DNA of 64,000 nt, taken from positions 1 through 64,000 of the forward strand of contig JADJYY010000007.1 in the NCBI GenBank assembly GCA_016719465.1, read 5' to 3'. Shown piece by piece: positions 9,059 through 21,577 of the stretch. The notes beneath the pieces are model-generated. The model did no database searches and was not told the DNA's origin. It saw only the letters and a program-made list of their open reading frames with translations. The translations under genes and the position numbers were made by a program. The stretch's first letter is position 1. Each line of letters opens with the position of its first letter. This DNA comes from Hydrogenophilales bacterium (GTDB lineage Bacteria; Pseudomonadota; Gammaproteobacteria; Burkholderiales; Thiobacillaceae).

Positions 9059-9496
9059 ATGAACTTTTCCGCGCTTTCACCTGCCCATGGCTGGGCACTC
9101 GTTTTCCTCGCCTGGCTGGTCGCCGCCGTCTCGACCCTGGCCGCCCTGTTTCTCGGCGAGGTCATGGGCTACACCCCCTGCGTGCTGTGCTGGTACCAGC
9201 GCATCTGCATGTTTCCGCTGGTGCCGATCCTGGCGGCGGGGTTGTTTCCCTTCGACCGCCGCGTGGTGCGCTTCGCCCTGCCCCTGGCCCTGGCCGGCTG
9301 GGGGCTGGCCCTGTTCCACTGGGGCGTGGCCAGCGGCGTGATTCCCGAACGGATCACGCCTTGCAGCCAGGGCGTGCCCTGCTCGCTGGAGCCGGTCGTG
9401 TGGTTCGGCTTCGTGACCTTGCCCATGCTGTCCGTCCTGGCTTTTTCGAGCATCATCGCGATGCTGTTGCTGACTCACTTCAAGGTGTCCAAATGA
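9059..9496 (+). CDS. dsbB: disulfide bond formation protein DsbB
   Basis: This 145-residue inner-membrane protein re-oxidises a DsbA-type thiol oxidase using quinone. Four TM helices are visible. The first catalytic pair is Cys41-Cys44 in TPCVLCWYQR, with the conserved Trp-Tyr-Gln-Arg after it; the second is Cys102/Cys108 in PCSQGVPC, facing the periplasm. Size and motifs fit the short DsbB/BdbC class. The ATG at 9059 places TM1 right at the N-terminus. The stop overlaps the DsbA-like gene in an ATGA junction, so the two are translationally coupled. Confidence 0.92.
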   Translation: MNFSALSPAHGWALVFLAWLVAAVSTLAALFLGEVMGYTPCVLCWYQRICMFPLVPILAAGLFPFDRRVVRFALPLALAGWGLALFHWGVASGVIPERITPCSQGVPCSLEPVVWFGFVTLPMLSVLAFSSIIAMLLLTHFKVSK

Positions 9497-10146
9497 AGAA
9501 AACCCTGTTCGTCTCCGCCGGCGTCATCCTGCTCCTGGCCTTCTTTGGCGCCATGCTCTACCACAACGCCGAAAAGGCCGAGGAGGCCGAACAAGTGGCC
9601 GAGCGCAACCGGGCCGGGCTGGTTCGGGACCATTCCCCGTCCCTGGGACCGACCCGGGCCAGGGTGCGCATCGTCGAGTTCCTGGACCCGGCCTGCGAGA
9701 CCTGCCGGCGCTTCTATCCCTTCGTCAAGGACATGCTGATGGCCCATCCCGAGGAGATCCACCTGACCCTGCGCTACGCCCCCTTCCACCAGAATTCCGA
9801 CAAGGTCGTGGCCCTGCTCATGGCGGCGGAAATGCAGGGCCGGCACTGGGAAACCCTGGAGGCCCTGCTGAATGCCCAGGACGACTGGGTGGCGCATCAC
9901 GTGGTGCAGCCGGATCGGGTCTGGCGCCACCTCGACGGCCTGGGCCTGGACATGGCCCAGCTCAAAAGGGACATGGACTCGCCGGAAGTCGCCCGGCGCA
10001 TCGCCCAGGACCTGGCGGACGCCCGCAGCCTCAACGTCACCAAGACGCCGGAGTATTTCGTCAACGGCAAGCCCCTGCCCAGCTTCGGCCAGGAGCCCCT
10101 GAAGAACCTGGTGGACGAGGCCCTGGCCAGCGCCCGTCCACGCTGA
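9493..10146 (+). CDS. DsbA-family membrane-anchored thiol oxidoreductase
   Basis: This 217-residue protein has an N-terminal TM anchor (residues 4-22) and a periplasmic DsbA/thioredoxin-fold domain. The active site is Cys68-Glu-Thr-Cys71 and the cis-Pro loop is Thr185-Pro186 in VTKTPEYFVNG. A helical insertion lies between them. The architecture matches BdbD/DsbA-like partners of a neighbouring DsbB/BdbC, with which it overlaps by 4 bases. By family it would donate disulfides to exported proteins. A CETC active site differs from the CPHC of classical E. coli DsbA, so redox strength may differ. Confidence 0.88.
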   Translation: MKKTLFVSAGVILLLAFFGAMLYHNAEKAEEAEQVAERNRAGLVRDHSPSLGPTRARVRIVEFLDPACETCRRFYPFVKDMLMAHPEEIHLTLRYAPFHQNSDKVVALLMAAEMQGRHWETLEALLNAQDDWVAHHVVQPDRVWRHLDGLGLDMAQLKRDMDSPEVARRIAQDLADARSLNVTKTPEYFVNGKPLPSFGQEPLKNLVDEALASARPR

Positions 10147-10164
10147 CCCGGCCGGCTTGACGCC

Positions 10165-10599
10165 ATGAGCGACCCCCGCCCCCACGATTCCCGCTGGGTG
10201 CGCCTGCTCTGCCAGGGCGCCGGTTTCGCCGCCCTCGCCCTGGGATTGGTGGGCGTCGTCCTGCCGGTGCTGCCCACCACCCCTTTCGTGTTGCTGGCGG
10301 CGGCCTGCTTCGCCAGGAGCTCGCCGCGCTTCCACGACTGGCTGCTCAACCAGCGCATCGCCGGGCCACTCATCCGCGAATGGCGCCGTCACCGCGCCAT
10401 GCCGCGCAAGGCCAAACGCGCGGGCTACCTGCTCATGCTGCTGTCCTTCGGCAGTTCCATCCTGATGATGGAGTCGCCCTGGCATCGGTGGATGCTGGCG
10501 GGGCTGGGAGGCGTGCTGACCTTCTTTCTATGGCGCATTCCGGTGCGGGATGAACAGGACGGCAGCGTCGATGGCGCCACCCCCCAGGGATATGAGTGA
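10165..10599 (+). CDS. DUF454 (YbaN-family) inner-membrane protein
   Basis: This 144-residue membrane protein matches the DUF454/YbaN pattern: a first TM with GLVGVVLPVLPTTPFVLLAAACFARSSPRFHDWL, a basic linker RHRAMPRKAKRAGY, then two closely spaced TM helices ending in LWRIPV. The family has no assigned biochemical role. It follows the DsbA-like gene by 18 bases and is likely the last gene of that transcript. Confidence 0.85.
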   Translation: MSDPRPHDSRWVRLLCQGAGFAALALGLVGVVLPVLPTTPFVLLAAACFARSSPRFHDWLLNQRIAGPLIREWRRHRAMPRKAKRAGYLLMLLSFGSSILMMESPWHRWMLAGLGGVLTFFLWRIPVRDEQDGSVDGATPQGYE

Positions 10600-10791
10600 C
10601 CGGGCTCGAAGCGGATGTCTATCCGCCGGACGATTCCCTCGTCACCTTCCTGTCGCTTTCCCGTCTGGTTCCGTGCCCTCCTTCCCGTCCGGCCGCCCCG
10701 GAGATTTTCGACACGCCGGCATCCACGCGCCTCTCATCGAGCGGGCGCCGGCAACGCGCAGCCCAAGGCGCTGATTCGACGGGCTTTCCGG

Positions 10792-10890
10792 TATGATCCT
10801 CGCCGGGTGTCCGCAAGGCGTTCTCTAGTCATGCAGACAGGTTTTTCGTGCCGGTCGGGCCGCCGCACGGCACACTTGTGAAGAACTCCC
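10792..10890 (+). promoter_or_regulatory. nhaD promoter and structured 5' leader (candidate ion-sensing RNA)
   Basis: A TATGAT box at 10792-10797 could be the -10 of nhaD; no good -35 is seen. The leader that follows can form CGCC/GGCG (10801-10804 with 10817-10820) and a perfect GTGCCG/CGGCAC stem (10848-10853 with 10868-10873). No usual Shine-Dalgarno precedes the ATG. Lithium- and sodium-responsive riboswitch classes are known upstream of Na+/H+ antiporter genes, so a regulatory RNA is plausible, but I could not match a class by eye. Confidence 0.35.
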
Positions 10891-12174
10891 ATGCTGACAG
10901 CGCTTGTCGCCGTATTTGTTCTCGCCTACGCCGCGATCGCCCTCGAACATCCCCTGAAGATCAACAAGTCGGCTTCGGCGCTGGTCGGCGCCGGCGTGTT
11001 GTGGACCATCTACGCGATGTCCACCGGCGATCACCACAAGATCAGCCACGAGCTGGGACACTCGCTGATGGGCACCGCCCAGATCGTCTTCTTCCTGATG
11101 GGCGCCATGGCCATCGTCGAGGTGGTCGATGCGCACAACGGCTTCGAGGTCATCACCAAGCGCATCCGCACGGCCCAGTTGTCGAAGCTGATGTGGCTGG
11201 TCGGCTTCGTTACCTTCTTCCTCTCCGCGCTGCTCGACAACCTGACGACGACCATCGTCATGATCTCGCTGATGCGCAAGCTGCTGTCCAACCATGCCGA
11301 CCGCCTGTTCTTCGCCGGCATCATCGTCATCGCCGCGAACGCGGGCGGTGCCTGGTCGCCGATCGGCGACGTGACCACGACCATGCTCTGGATCGGTGGC
11401 CAGATCACGACGATGAACATCATTTCCTCCGTGTTCCTGCCCTCCGCGGTCAGCCTGCTGGTACCCCTGGGGATCACGGCTTACGTGTTGCGCGGCCGTC
11501 CGGTCGTCGGGCCCGAGCACATCGACATGGACCATGGCCTGAAAACCACCGAGTTCGAGCGCAACACCATGTTCCTGCTCGGCCTCGGCATCCTGATCGC
11601 GGTGCCGGCGTTCAAGACCATCACGCACCTGCCGCCCTTCCTGGGCATCCTGTTCGGCCTCGGCATCCTCTGGCTGGTCGGTGACCTGATCCACCGCCAC
11701 AAGGAGGACCAGTCCAAGCAGCACCTGACCCTGGCCCATGCCTTGTCGAGAATCGACATGAGCTCGCTGGTCTTCTTCGTCGGCATCCTGCTTGCCGTGG
11801 CCACGCTGGAACACACCCACATCCTGAGCTCGCTGGCGCGGTGGCTCGACCAGAACGTCGGCCGTCTCGACCTGATCGTGATCCTCATCGGCATGTTCAG
11901 CGCCGTGGTCGACAACGTGCCGCTGGTGGCCGCCTCGATGGGCATGTACGACCTCGCGAGGTACCCGACCGACCACTTCCTGTGGGAGTTCCTCGCCTAC
12001 TGCGCCGGCACCGGCGGCTCCATCCTGATCATCGGTTCGGCGGCCGGCGTGGCCGCCATGGGCCTGGAGAAGATCCACTTCTTCTGGTACGTGAAGAACA
12101 TCAGCGGGCTGGCGCTGATCGGCTACCTCGCCGGCGCGGGCACCTACATCCTGCAGTACAACCTGATGCACTGA
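10891..12174 (+). CDS. nhaD: NhaD-type Na+/H+ antiporter
   Basis: This 427-residue polytopic membrane protein belongs to the NhaD/ion-transporter superfamily and would exchange cytoplasmic Na+ (or Li+) for protons. Characteristic segments are LSALLDNLTTTIVMISLMRKL, NAGGAWSPIGDVTTTMLWIGGQI and FSAVVDNVPLVAASMGMYDL, each carrying the polar residues of a broken transport helix, and TGGSILIIGSAAGVAAMG near the C-terminus. Length is normal. It stands directly before the Mrp antiporter operon. Its codon choice (more TCG, ACG and GTC) looks different from the TCC/CTG/GCC-heavy neighbours, possibly a sign of transfer; this is an impression, not a calculation. Confidence 0.92.
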   Translation: MLTALVAVFVLAYAAIALEHPLKINKSASALVGAGVLWTIYAMSTGDHHKISHELGHSLMGTAQIVFFLMGAMAIVEVVDAHNGFEVITKRIRTAQLSKLMWLVGFVTFFLSALLDNLTTTIVMISLMRKLLSNHADRLFFAGIIVIAANAGGAWSPIGDVTTTMLWIGGQITTMNIISSVFLPSAVSLLVPLGITAYVLRGRPVVGPEHIDMDHGLKTTEFERNTMFLLGLGILIAVPAFKTITHLPPFLGILFGLGILWLVGDLIHRHKEDQSKQHLTLAHALSRIDMSSLVFFVGILLAVATLEHTHILSSLARWLDQNVGRLDLIVILIGMFSAVVDNVPLVAASMGMYDLARYPTDHFLWEFLAYCAGTGGSILIIGSAAGVAAMGLEKIHFFWYVKNISGLALIGYLAGAGTYILQYNLMH

Positions 12175-12181
12175 CCCACCG

Positions 12182-12216
12182 CGGCGCTGGCGGGACTTGC
12201 CTTCCCGCCAGCGCCG
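12182..12216. terminator. strong hairpin downstream of nhaD
   Basis: A perfect 13-bp stem, CGGCGCTGGCGGG (12182-12194) with its complement at 12204-12216, closes a 9-base loop 7 bases after the nhaD stop. It lacks a T-run, so it may stabilise the 3' end rather than terminate alone. It separates nhaD from the Mrp operon. Confidence 0.5.
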
Positions 12217-12267
12217 ACTGTGGCCTGGCCGTTTACAAATGCCATCTGATCGCCACCGCCCATCGTC

Positions 12268-15185
<2,918 letters not shown>

Positions 15186-15198
<13 letters not shown>

Positions 15199-15515
15199 TC
15201 GCATCGCTGATCGGCCTGCTCACCGCCTGCGGCGTTTACCTGCTGCTGCGCGGCCGCACCTTTCCCGTGGTGCTGGGGCTCACTTTCCTGTCCTACGCCG
15301 TGAACCTGTTCCTGTTCGCCATGGGCCGGCTCACCGTCGGCCGGCCGCCGGTGATCGGCACCGGTCTGCCCGGCTATACCGACCCGGTACCCCAGGCCCT
15401 GGTGCTCACCGCCATCGTCATCGGCTTCGCCATGACCGCCTTCGTCATCATGCTGGCCCTGAAGGCCCGTTCGGAACTGGGCAACGATCATGTGGACGGG
15501 GAGGAGGGTGGATGA
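15186..15515 (+). CDS. mrpC: Mrp antiporter subunit C
   Basis: This 109-residue membrane protein is homologous to NuoK. Three TM helices are visible, with the family pattern GVYLLLRGRTFPVVLGLTFLSYAVNLFLFAMG and TDPVPQALVLTAIVIGFAMTAFVIMLALK. It belongs to the membrane core of the Mrp antiporter. The start overlaps mrpAB by 13 bases. The stop codon lies in an ATGA (15512-15515) that would normally couple to mrpD, but here a 290-bp repeat-rich stretch intervenes. Confidence 0.95.
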
Positions 15516-15536
15516 ATCGGATCTGGCTGGCACTTC

Positions 15537-15776
15537 TTTCCCCCCTTTGGAAAGGCTCTGTGCGCGTTGAGTCTGGAGGTCACGCTGACGATGGAGATGC
15601 TTGTCTTCCCTCTTTTGTAAAGGGGGACAGAGGGGGATTTAATGCGGGTCGGTCCGCGCAGGCCTTGGAGAAATCCCCCCTCTCCCCCCTTTACAAAAGG
15701 GGGGAATCCCACTTTTTGGCCGACTCCGCCCATCACTCCTTATCGCGAACCGAGCCTTTGGAAAAGGGAGGAGAAA
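15537..15776. repeat. nested inverted-repeat (MITE-like) element between mrpC and mrpD
   Basis: Outer arms: TTTCCCCCCTTTGGAAAGGC at 15537-15556 and its near reverse complement (GAGCCTTTGGAAAAGGGAGG...) at 15752-15776. Inner arms: 15612-15640 (CTTTTGTAAAGGGGG...GATTT) and 15671-15699, matching at about 24 of 29 positions and facing each other over 30 bp. The inner unit is the same as that inside the helicase gene at 3480-3576. No transposase is present. ATGAA occurs at 15512 and again at 15801, which could reflect a duplicated junction. The element would form a long hairpin in the Mrp mRNA. Confidence 0.75.
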
Positions 15777-15800
15777 CCATGGCCAGCGAGGCATGAGCGC

Positions 15801-17336
15801 ATGAACCACCTGGTCATCGCCCCCATCCTGCTGCCCCTGCTGGCCGGCATCCTGCTCCTGATGTTTCGGCGTACCGATATCCGGCCGCGGCGGGTCTTCA
15901 GCGTCGCCGCCGTGCTGGGCCAGATCGGCCTGGCCTTGTCCCTGCTCCAGGCCGTCGGCGAAGGCGACATCCTGACCTACGCCCTGGGCAACTGGCCGGC
16001 GCCCTACGGCATCGTCCTGGTGGCCGACCGGCTGGCGGCCTGGATGCTGATGGCCACGGCCCTGGTGGCCCTGTTCGCCCTGCTCCACGCCTGCCGGGGT
16101 AGCGATGTGGCCGGACGCCATTTTCACGTGCTGTTCCAGTTGCAGTTGATGGGCTTGAACGGCGCCTTCCTCACCGGCGACCTGTTCAACCTGTTCGTGT
16201 TCTTCGAGGTGCTGCTGCTGGCCTCCTACGGCCTGGTCCTGCACGGCGGCGGCCGGCTCAGAACACGCGCCGGCCTGCATTACGTGGTGCTCAACCTGGC
16301 CGGCTCGTCCCTGTTCCTGATCGCGGTGGGAACGCTGTACGGCCTGTTCGGCACCCTGAACATGGCCGACCTGGCCGTGAAGATGGCCGCCGTCTCGCCG
16401 GAGAACCTGGGGCCGGCCCGGGCCGCCGGCCTGCTGCTGTTCGCCGTGTTCGCCCTCAAGGCGGCGCTGCTGCCCCTGCACCTGTGGCTGCCGGCGGCCT
16501 ACGCCGAGACCAGCGCGCCGGTGGCGGCCCTGTTCGCCATCATGACCAAGGTGGGGGCCTATTGCATCCTGCGGGTCTCCACCCTGATGTTCGGCGCCCA
16601 GGCCGGGGACATCAACGGCCCGGCGGCGGGCATGGCCGGACTCATCGAGCCCTGGCTGCTGCCCCTGGCCCTGGCCACCCTGTTTCTCGGCCTGCTGGGC
16701 GTCCTGGCGGCGCGGGGACTGCGCCAACAGGCGGCCTACCTGGTGGTGGCCTCGGTGGGTTCACTGCTGACCGCCTTCGCCCTGGGCAGCGCCGACGGCA
16801 TCGCGGCGGGGCTGTATTACCTGCCCCATTCCACCTTCGCCGCCGCCGCCATGTTCCTGCTGGCCGACCACATCGCGCGGGCCCGGGGCGAACTCGCCGA
16901 CCGTTTCGAGCCGGGCCCGGCCATGGCCGGCGCGCCCCCGCTGGGCGGCCTGTTCTTCGTCACGGCCATGCTGGCGGCGGGCTTGCCGCCCCTGTCCGGC
17001 TTCGTCGGCAAGTTCCTGCTGCTGAAGGCGGCCCTGGTCCATCCCGCCTGGCCCTGGATCCTGGCCCTGGTGCTGGGCGGCGGCCTGCTGGGGGTGATCG
17101 CCCTGGCCCGTTCCGGCAGCCTGTTGTTCATGCGCACCCTGCCACCGGAGGAGGGCGCGCGGCCACCGGCGGCGCGCGCGTCCACCATCGCCCTGATGCC
17201 GGCCATCGGCCTGTTGCTGTTGGCCCTGGCCCTGGCCGTGCTGGCGGGGCCGATCCATGCCCTGGCAACCGCCACGGCGGAGCAGTTGCTGCAGCCCTAT
17301 CATTACGTCCACGCCGTCCTGGGAGCCAGGCCATGA
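15801..17336 (+). CDS. mrpD: Mrp antiporter subunit D
   Basis: This 511-residue subunit resembles the NuoM/NuoN proton-channel subunits, with about 14 TM helices. Diagnostic stretches are GDLFNLFVFFEVLLLASYGLVLHGG (conserved Glu), FALKAALLPLHLWLPAAYAETSAPVAALFAIMTKVGAY and GLPPLSGFVGKFLLLKAAL. The true start is ATG 15801 (MNHLVIAPILLPLL), because upstream in-frame sequence is repeat element. A near-SD GGGAGGAG lies at 15766-15773, inside the repeat arm, and a five-codon ATG reading frame at 15780 precedes it. The stop overlaps mrpE (ATGA). Confidence 0.95.
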   Translation: MNHLVIAPILLPLLAGILLLMFRRTDIRPRRVFSVAAVLGQIGLALSLLQAVGEGDILTYALGNWPAPYGIVLVADRLAAWMLMATALVALFALLHACRGSDVAGRHFHVLFQLQLMGLNGAFLTGDLFNLFVFFEVLLLASYGLVLHGGGRLRTRAGLHYVVLNLAGSSLFLIAVGTLYGLFGTLNMADLAVKMAAVSPENLGPARAAGLLLFAVFALKAALLPLHLWLPAAYAETSAPVAALFAIMTKVGAYCILRVSTLMFGAQAGDINGPAAGMAGLIEPWLLPLALATLFLGLLGVLAARGLRQQAAYLVVASVGSLLTAFALGSADGIAAGLYYLPHSTFAAAAMFLLADHIARARGELADRFEPGPAMAGAPPLGGLFFVTAMLAAGLPPLSGFVGKFLLLKAALVHPAWPWILALVLGGGLLGVIALARSGSLLFMRTLPPEEGARPPAARASTIALMPAIGLLLLALALAVLAGPIHALATATAEQLLQPYHYVHAVLGARP

Positions 17337-17827
17337 GTGCTCGCCGCCTGCTGCCCCATCCCCTGCTCACCCCCATCCTGGCGGCGGTCTGGCTACTGCT
17401 CAACAACAGCCTGGCGCCCGGCCACGTCGTCCTGGGCTTGCTGCTGGGCTGGCTGATCCCCCTGTTCACCCTGCGCTTCTGGCCGGAGACGGTGCGCATC
17501 CGCAAACCCCGGGTGCTGATCCGCTTCCTGGCCGTGTTCATCCTGGACGTGTTCCTGGCCAACCTGGTCGTGGCCCGGCGCATCCTGGGCAGTCCCGATC
17601 GGCTGCGCCCGGCGTTCATCGAGGTGCCCCTGGAGCTGGAAAGCGACCTGGCCATCAGCTTCCTGGCCAACACCATCTGCCTGACGCCGGGCACGGTCTC
17701 GGCCCGGCTCAGTCCGGACCGGCGCACCCTGCTGGTCCACGCCCTGGACGCGCCCGACCCCGACGCCGTGCGGGCGGACATCAAGGCGCGCTACGAGGCG
17801 CCATTGAAGGAGGTTTTCGAATCATGA
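17333..17827 (+). CDS. mrpE: Mrp antiporter subunit E
   Basis: This 164-residue subunit has TM helices in its first ~75 residues (LLTPILAAVWLLLNNSLAPGHVVLGLLLGWLIP and IRFLAVFILDVFLANLVVARRIL) and a cytoplasmic C-terminal domain with the family signature FLANTICLTPGTVSARLSPDRRTLLVHALDAPD. It is needed for Mrp complex assembly in studied bacteria. Start and stop overlap the neighbours by 4 bases (ATGA) on both sides, as expected for a tightly coupled operon. Confidence 0.95.
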   Translation: MSARRLLPHPLLTPILAAVWLLLNNSLAPGHVVLGLLLGWLIPLFTLRFWPETVRIRKPRVLIRFLAVFILDVFLANLVVARRILGSPDRLRPAFIEVPLELESDLAISFLANTICLTPGTVSARLSPDRRTLLVHALDAPDPDAVRADIKARYEAPLKEVFES

Positions 17828-18093
17828 TGGCCATCGTCATTCCCATCGCCTTCGCCCTGGTGGCGGCCGCCGTCGCCATGACCTTCTGGCGCCTGCTGCG
17901 GGGCCCCAGCGCCCCGGACCGCATCCTGGCCCTGGATACCCTGTATGTGAACACCATCGCCCTGCTGGTGCTGCTGGGCATCCACCTGGACAGCCCGCTG
18001 TACTTCGAGGCGGCCCTGCTCATCGCCCTGATGGGCTTCGTCGGCACGGTGGCCTTGTGCAAGTACCTGCTGCGCGGCGACATCATCGAATAG
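17824..18093 (+). CDS. mrpF: Mrp antiporter subunit F
   Basis: This 89-residue protein has three TM helices and the MrpF signature RLLRGPSAPDRILALDTLYVNTIALLVLLG and EAALLIALMGFVGTVALCKYLLRGDIIE. The conserved acidic residue after APDR is present. It starts in an ATGA overlap with mrpE. A second ATG follows immediately (MM). mrpG begins 9 bases downstream. Confidence 0.95.
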   Translation: MMAIVIPIAFALVAAAVAMTFWRLLRGPSAPDRILALDTLYVNTIALLVLLGIHLDSPLYFEAALLIALMGFVGTVALCKYLLRGDIIE

Positions 18094-18102
18094 GCGGCCG
18101 AT

Positions 18103-18432
18103 ATGCTGGAGTACCTGCTTGCCTTCCTCATCCTGGCCGGTGCCGTGTTCACCTTCATCGGCTCCCTGGGCCTGGCCCGGTTGCGGGACTTCTATACCCG
18201 GCTGCATGGCCCCACCAAGGCCACCACACTGGGGGTCGGTTGCCTGCTGATCGCGTCCTCGGTGTTTTTCACCAGCCAGGGCAACGGCGCCAGCCTGCAC
18301 GAGGTGCTGATCACCCTGTTCCTGTTCATCACCGCCCCGGTATCGGCCCATCTGCTGGCCAAGGCGGCCCTGCATCTGAACCTGCCCCGGGTCGGCGAGC
18401 AAGCCGAGGCCCCCGTCCGTCGGCAAGATTGA
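18103..18432 (+). CDS. mrpG: Mrp antiporter subunit G
   Basis: This 109-residue last subunit of the operon has three TM helices and the MrpG signature FIGSLGLARLRDFYTRLHGPTKATTLGVGCLLIAS, then LITLFLFITAPVSAHLLAKAAL. It completes a six-gene, seven-subunit Mrp set, so the antiporter looks fully encoded. No intrinsic terminator follows within 250 bases. Confidence 0.95.
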   Translation: MLEYLLAFLILAGAVFTFIGSLGLARLRDFYTRLHGPTKATTLGVGCLLIASSVFFTSQGNGASLHEVLITLFLFITAPVSAHLLAKAALHLNLPRVGEQAEAPVRRQD

Positions 18433-18736
18433 AACGGCGGGAGTCCTGGGGTGCCGGCCGAGGATGGGATGACCGCCTGACGTCGGTGGACTACCCGCCT
18501 GCTCAGGTCACATACGTGTTTCCCTTACGCGCGATCGCCAATTCAGCATGCATGTTGAATGCCTATGCTCCCACCATGCGCGCGATCCACCGTCAAACCC
18601 CCCATTTCCAGTCTTGCGTCGCGCTGGCCAACACGGCCAGTGCCGGCCTTACCCATGCGCCGGGTGACGAACGGCTAGACTGAATTCACGGATCCCTTGA
18701 GCAGGGCTTAGCTGCGCAAGAGCGACAGCAGCTTTT
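18433..18736. other. non-coding stretch between mrpG and the P-type ATPase gene
   Basis: This stretch has no credible gene. It holds a 20-bp palindrome (18541-18560), a CTGGCC/GGCCAG stem-loop (18623-18639), a possible -10 TAGACT (18676-18681) and an AGCTGC/GCAGCT stem (18710-18715 with 18728-18733) just before the terminator-like hairpin. It is probably the promoter and leader of the ATPase gene. Confidence 0.5.
18541..18560. promoter_or_regulatory. 20-bp near-perfect palindrome, candidate operator
   Basis: ATTCAGCATG and CATGTTGAAT are reverse complements at 9 of 10 positions. Size and symmetry suit a dimeric repressor or activator of the downstream P-type ATPase gene. The regulator is unknown. 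Confidence 0.45.
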
Positions 18737-18763
18737 CAGGCGACTCCGGTCGCCTGTTTTTTT
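18737..18763 (+). terminator. intrinsic terminator/attenuator abutting the ATPase start
   Basis: CAGGCGAC (18737-18744), loop TCCG, GTCGCCTG (18749-18756), then seven T (18757-18763): a textbook Rho-independent terminator. It ends 10 bases before the ATPase ATG at 18774 and occupies the place where a Shine-Dalgarno should be. It is therefore more likely a conditional attenuator of the ATPase gene than a terminator for the distant Mrp operon. Confidence 0.75.
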
Positions 18764-18773
18764 GGTACCCGCC

Positions 18774-21470
<2,697 letters not shown>

Positions 21471-21577
21471 CCGCGAATTCGACGGCCGGGTTGGCGCCGG
21501 AGGGCCAATCCGTGCCTAGGCGGTACGTGGCGCGGGCTACAATCCGTGCATTTTCGGGTCTTATCCGGGGCAAACGG

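Noticed and set aside
15512..15796. Open frame of 94 codons between mrpC and mrpD
   Set aside because: It is read through the repeat element (PLYKRG-type peptides on either strand) and does not resemble any Mrp subunit.
16134..16147. TTTTCACGTGCTGT as a further parS site (in mrpD)
   Set aside because: Only the left half fits; the right half has no match to AAAC, and the site is over 25 kb from the parS cluster.
18057..18683. Plus-strand frame across mrpG into the following gap
   Set aside because: It is shadow of mrpF/mrpG for most of its length and Pro/Arg/Gly-rich; the correct mrpG frame is 18103-18432.
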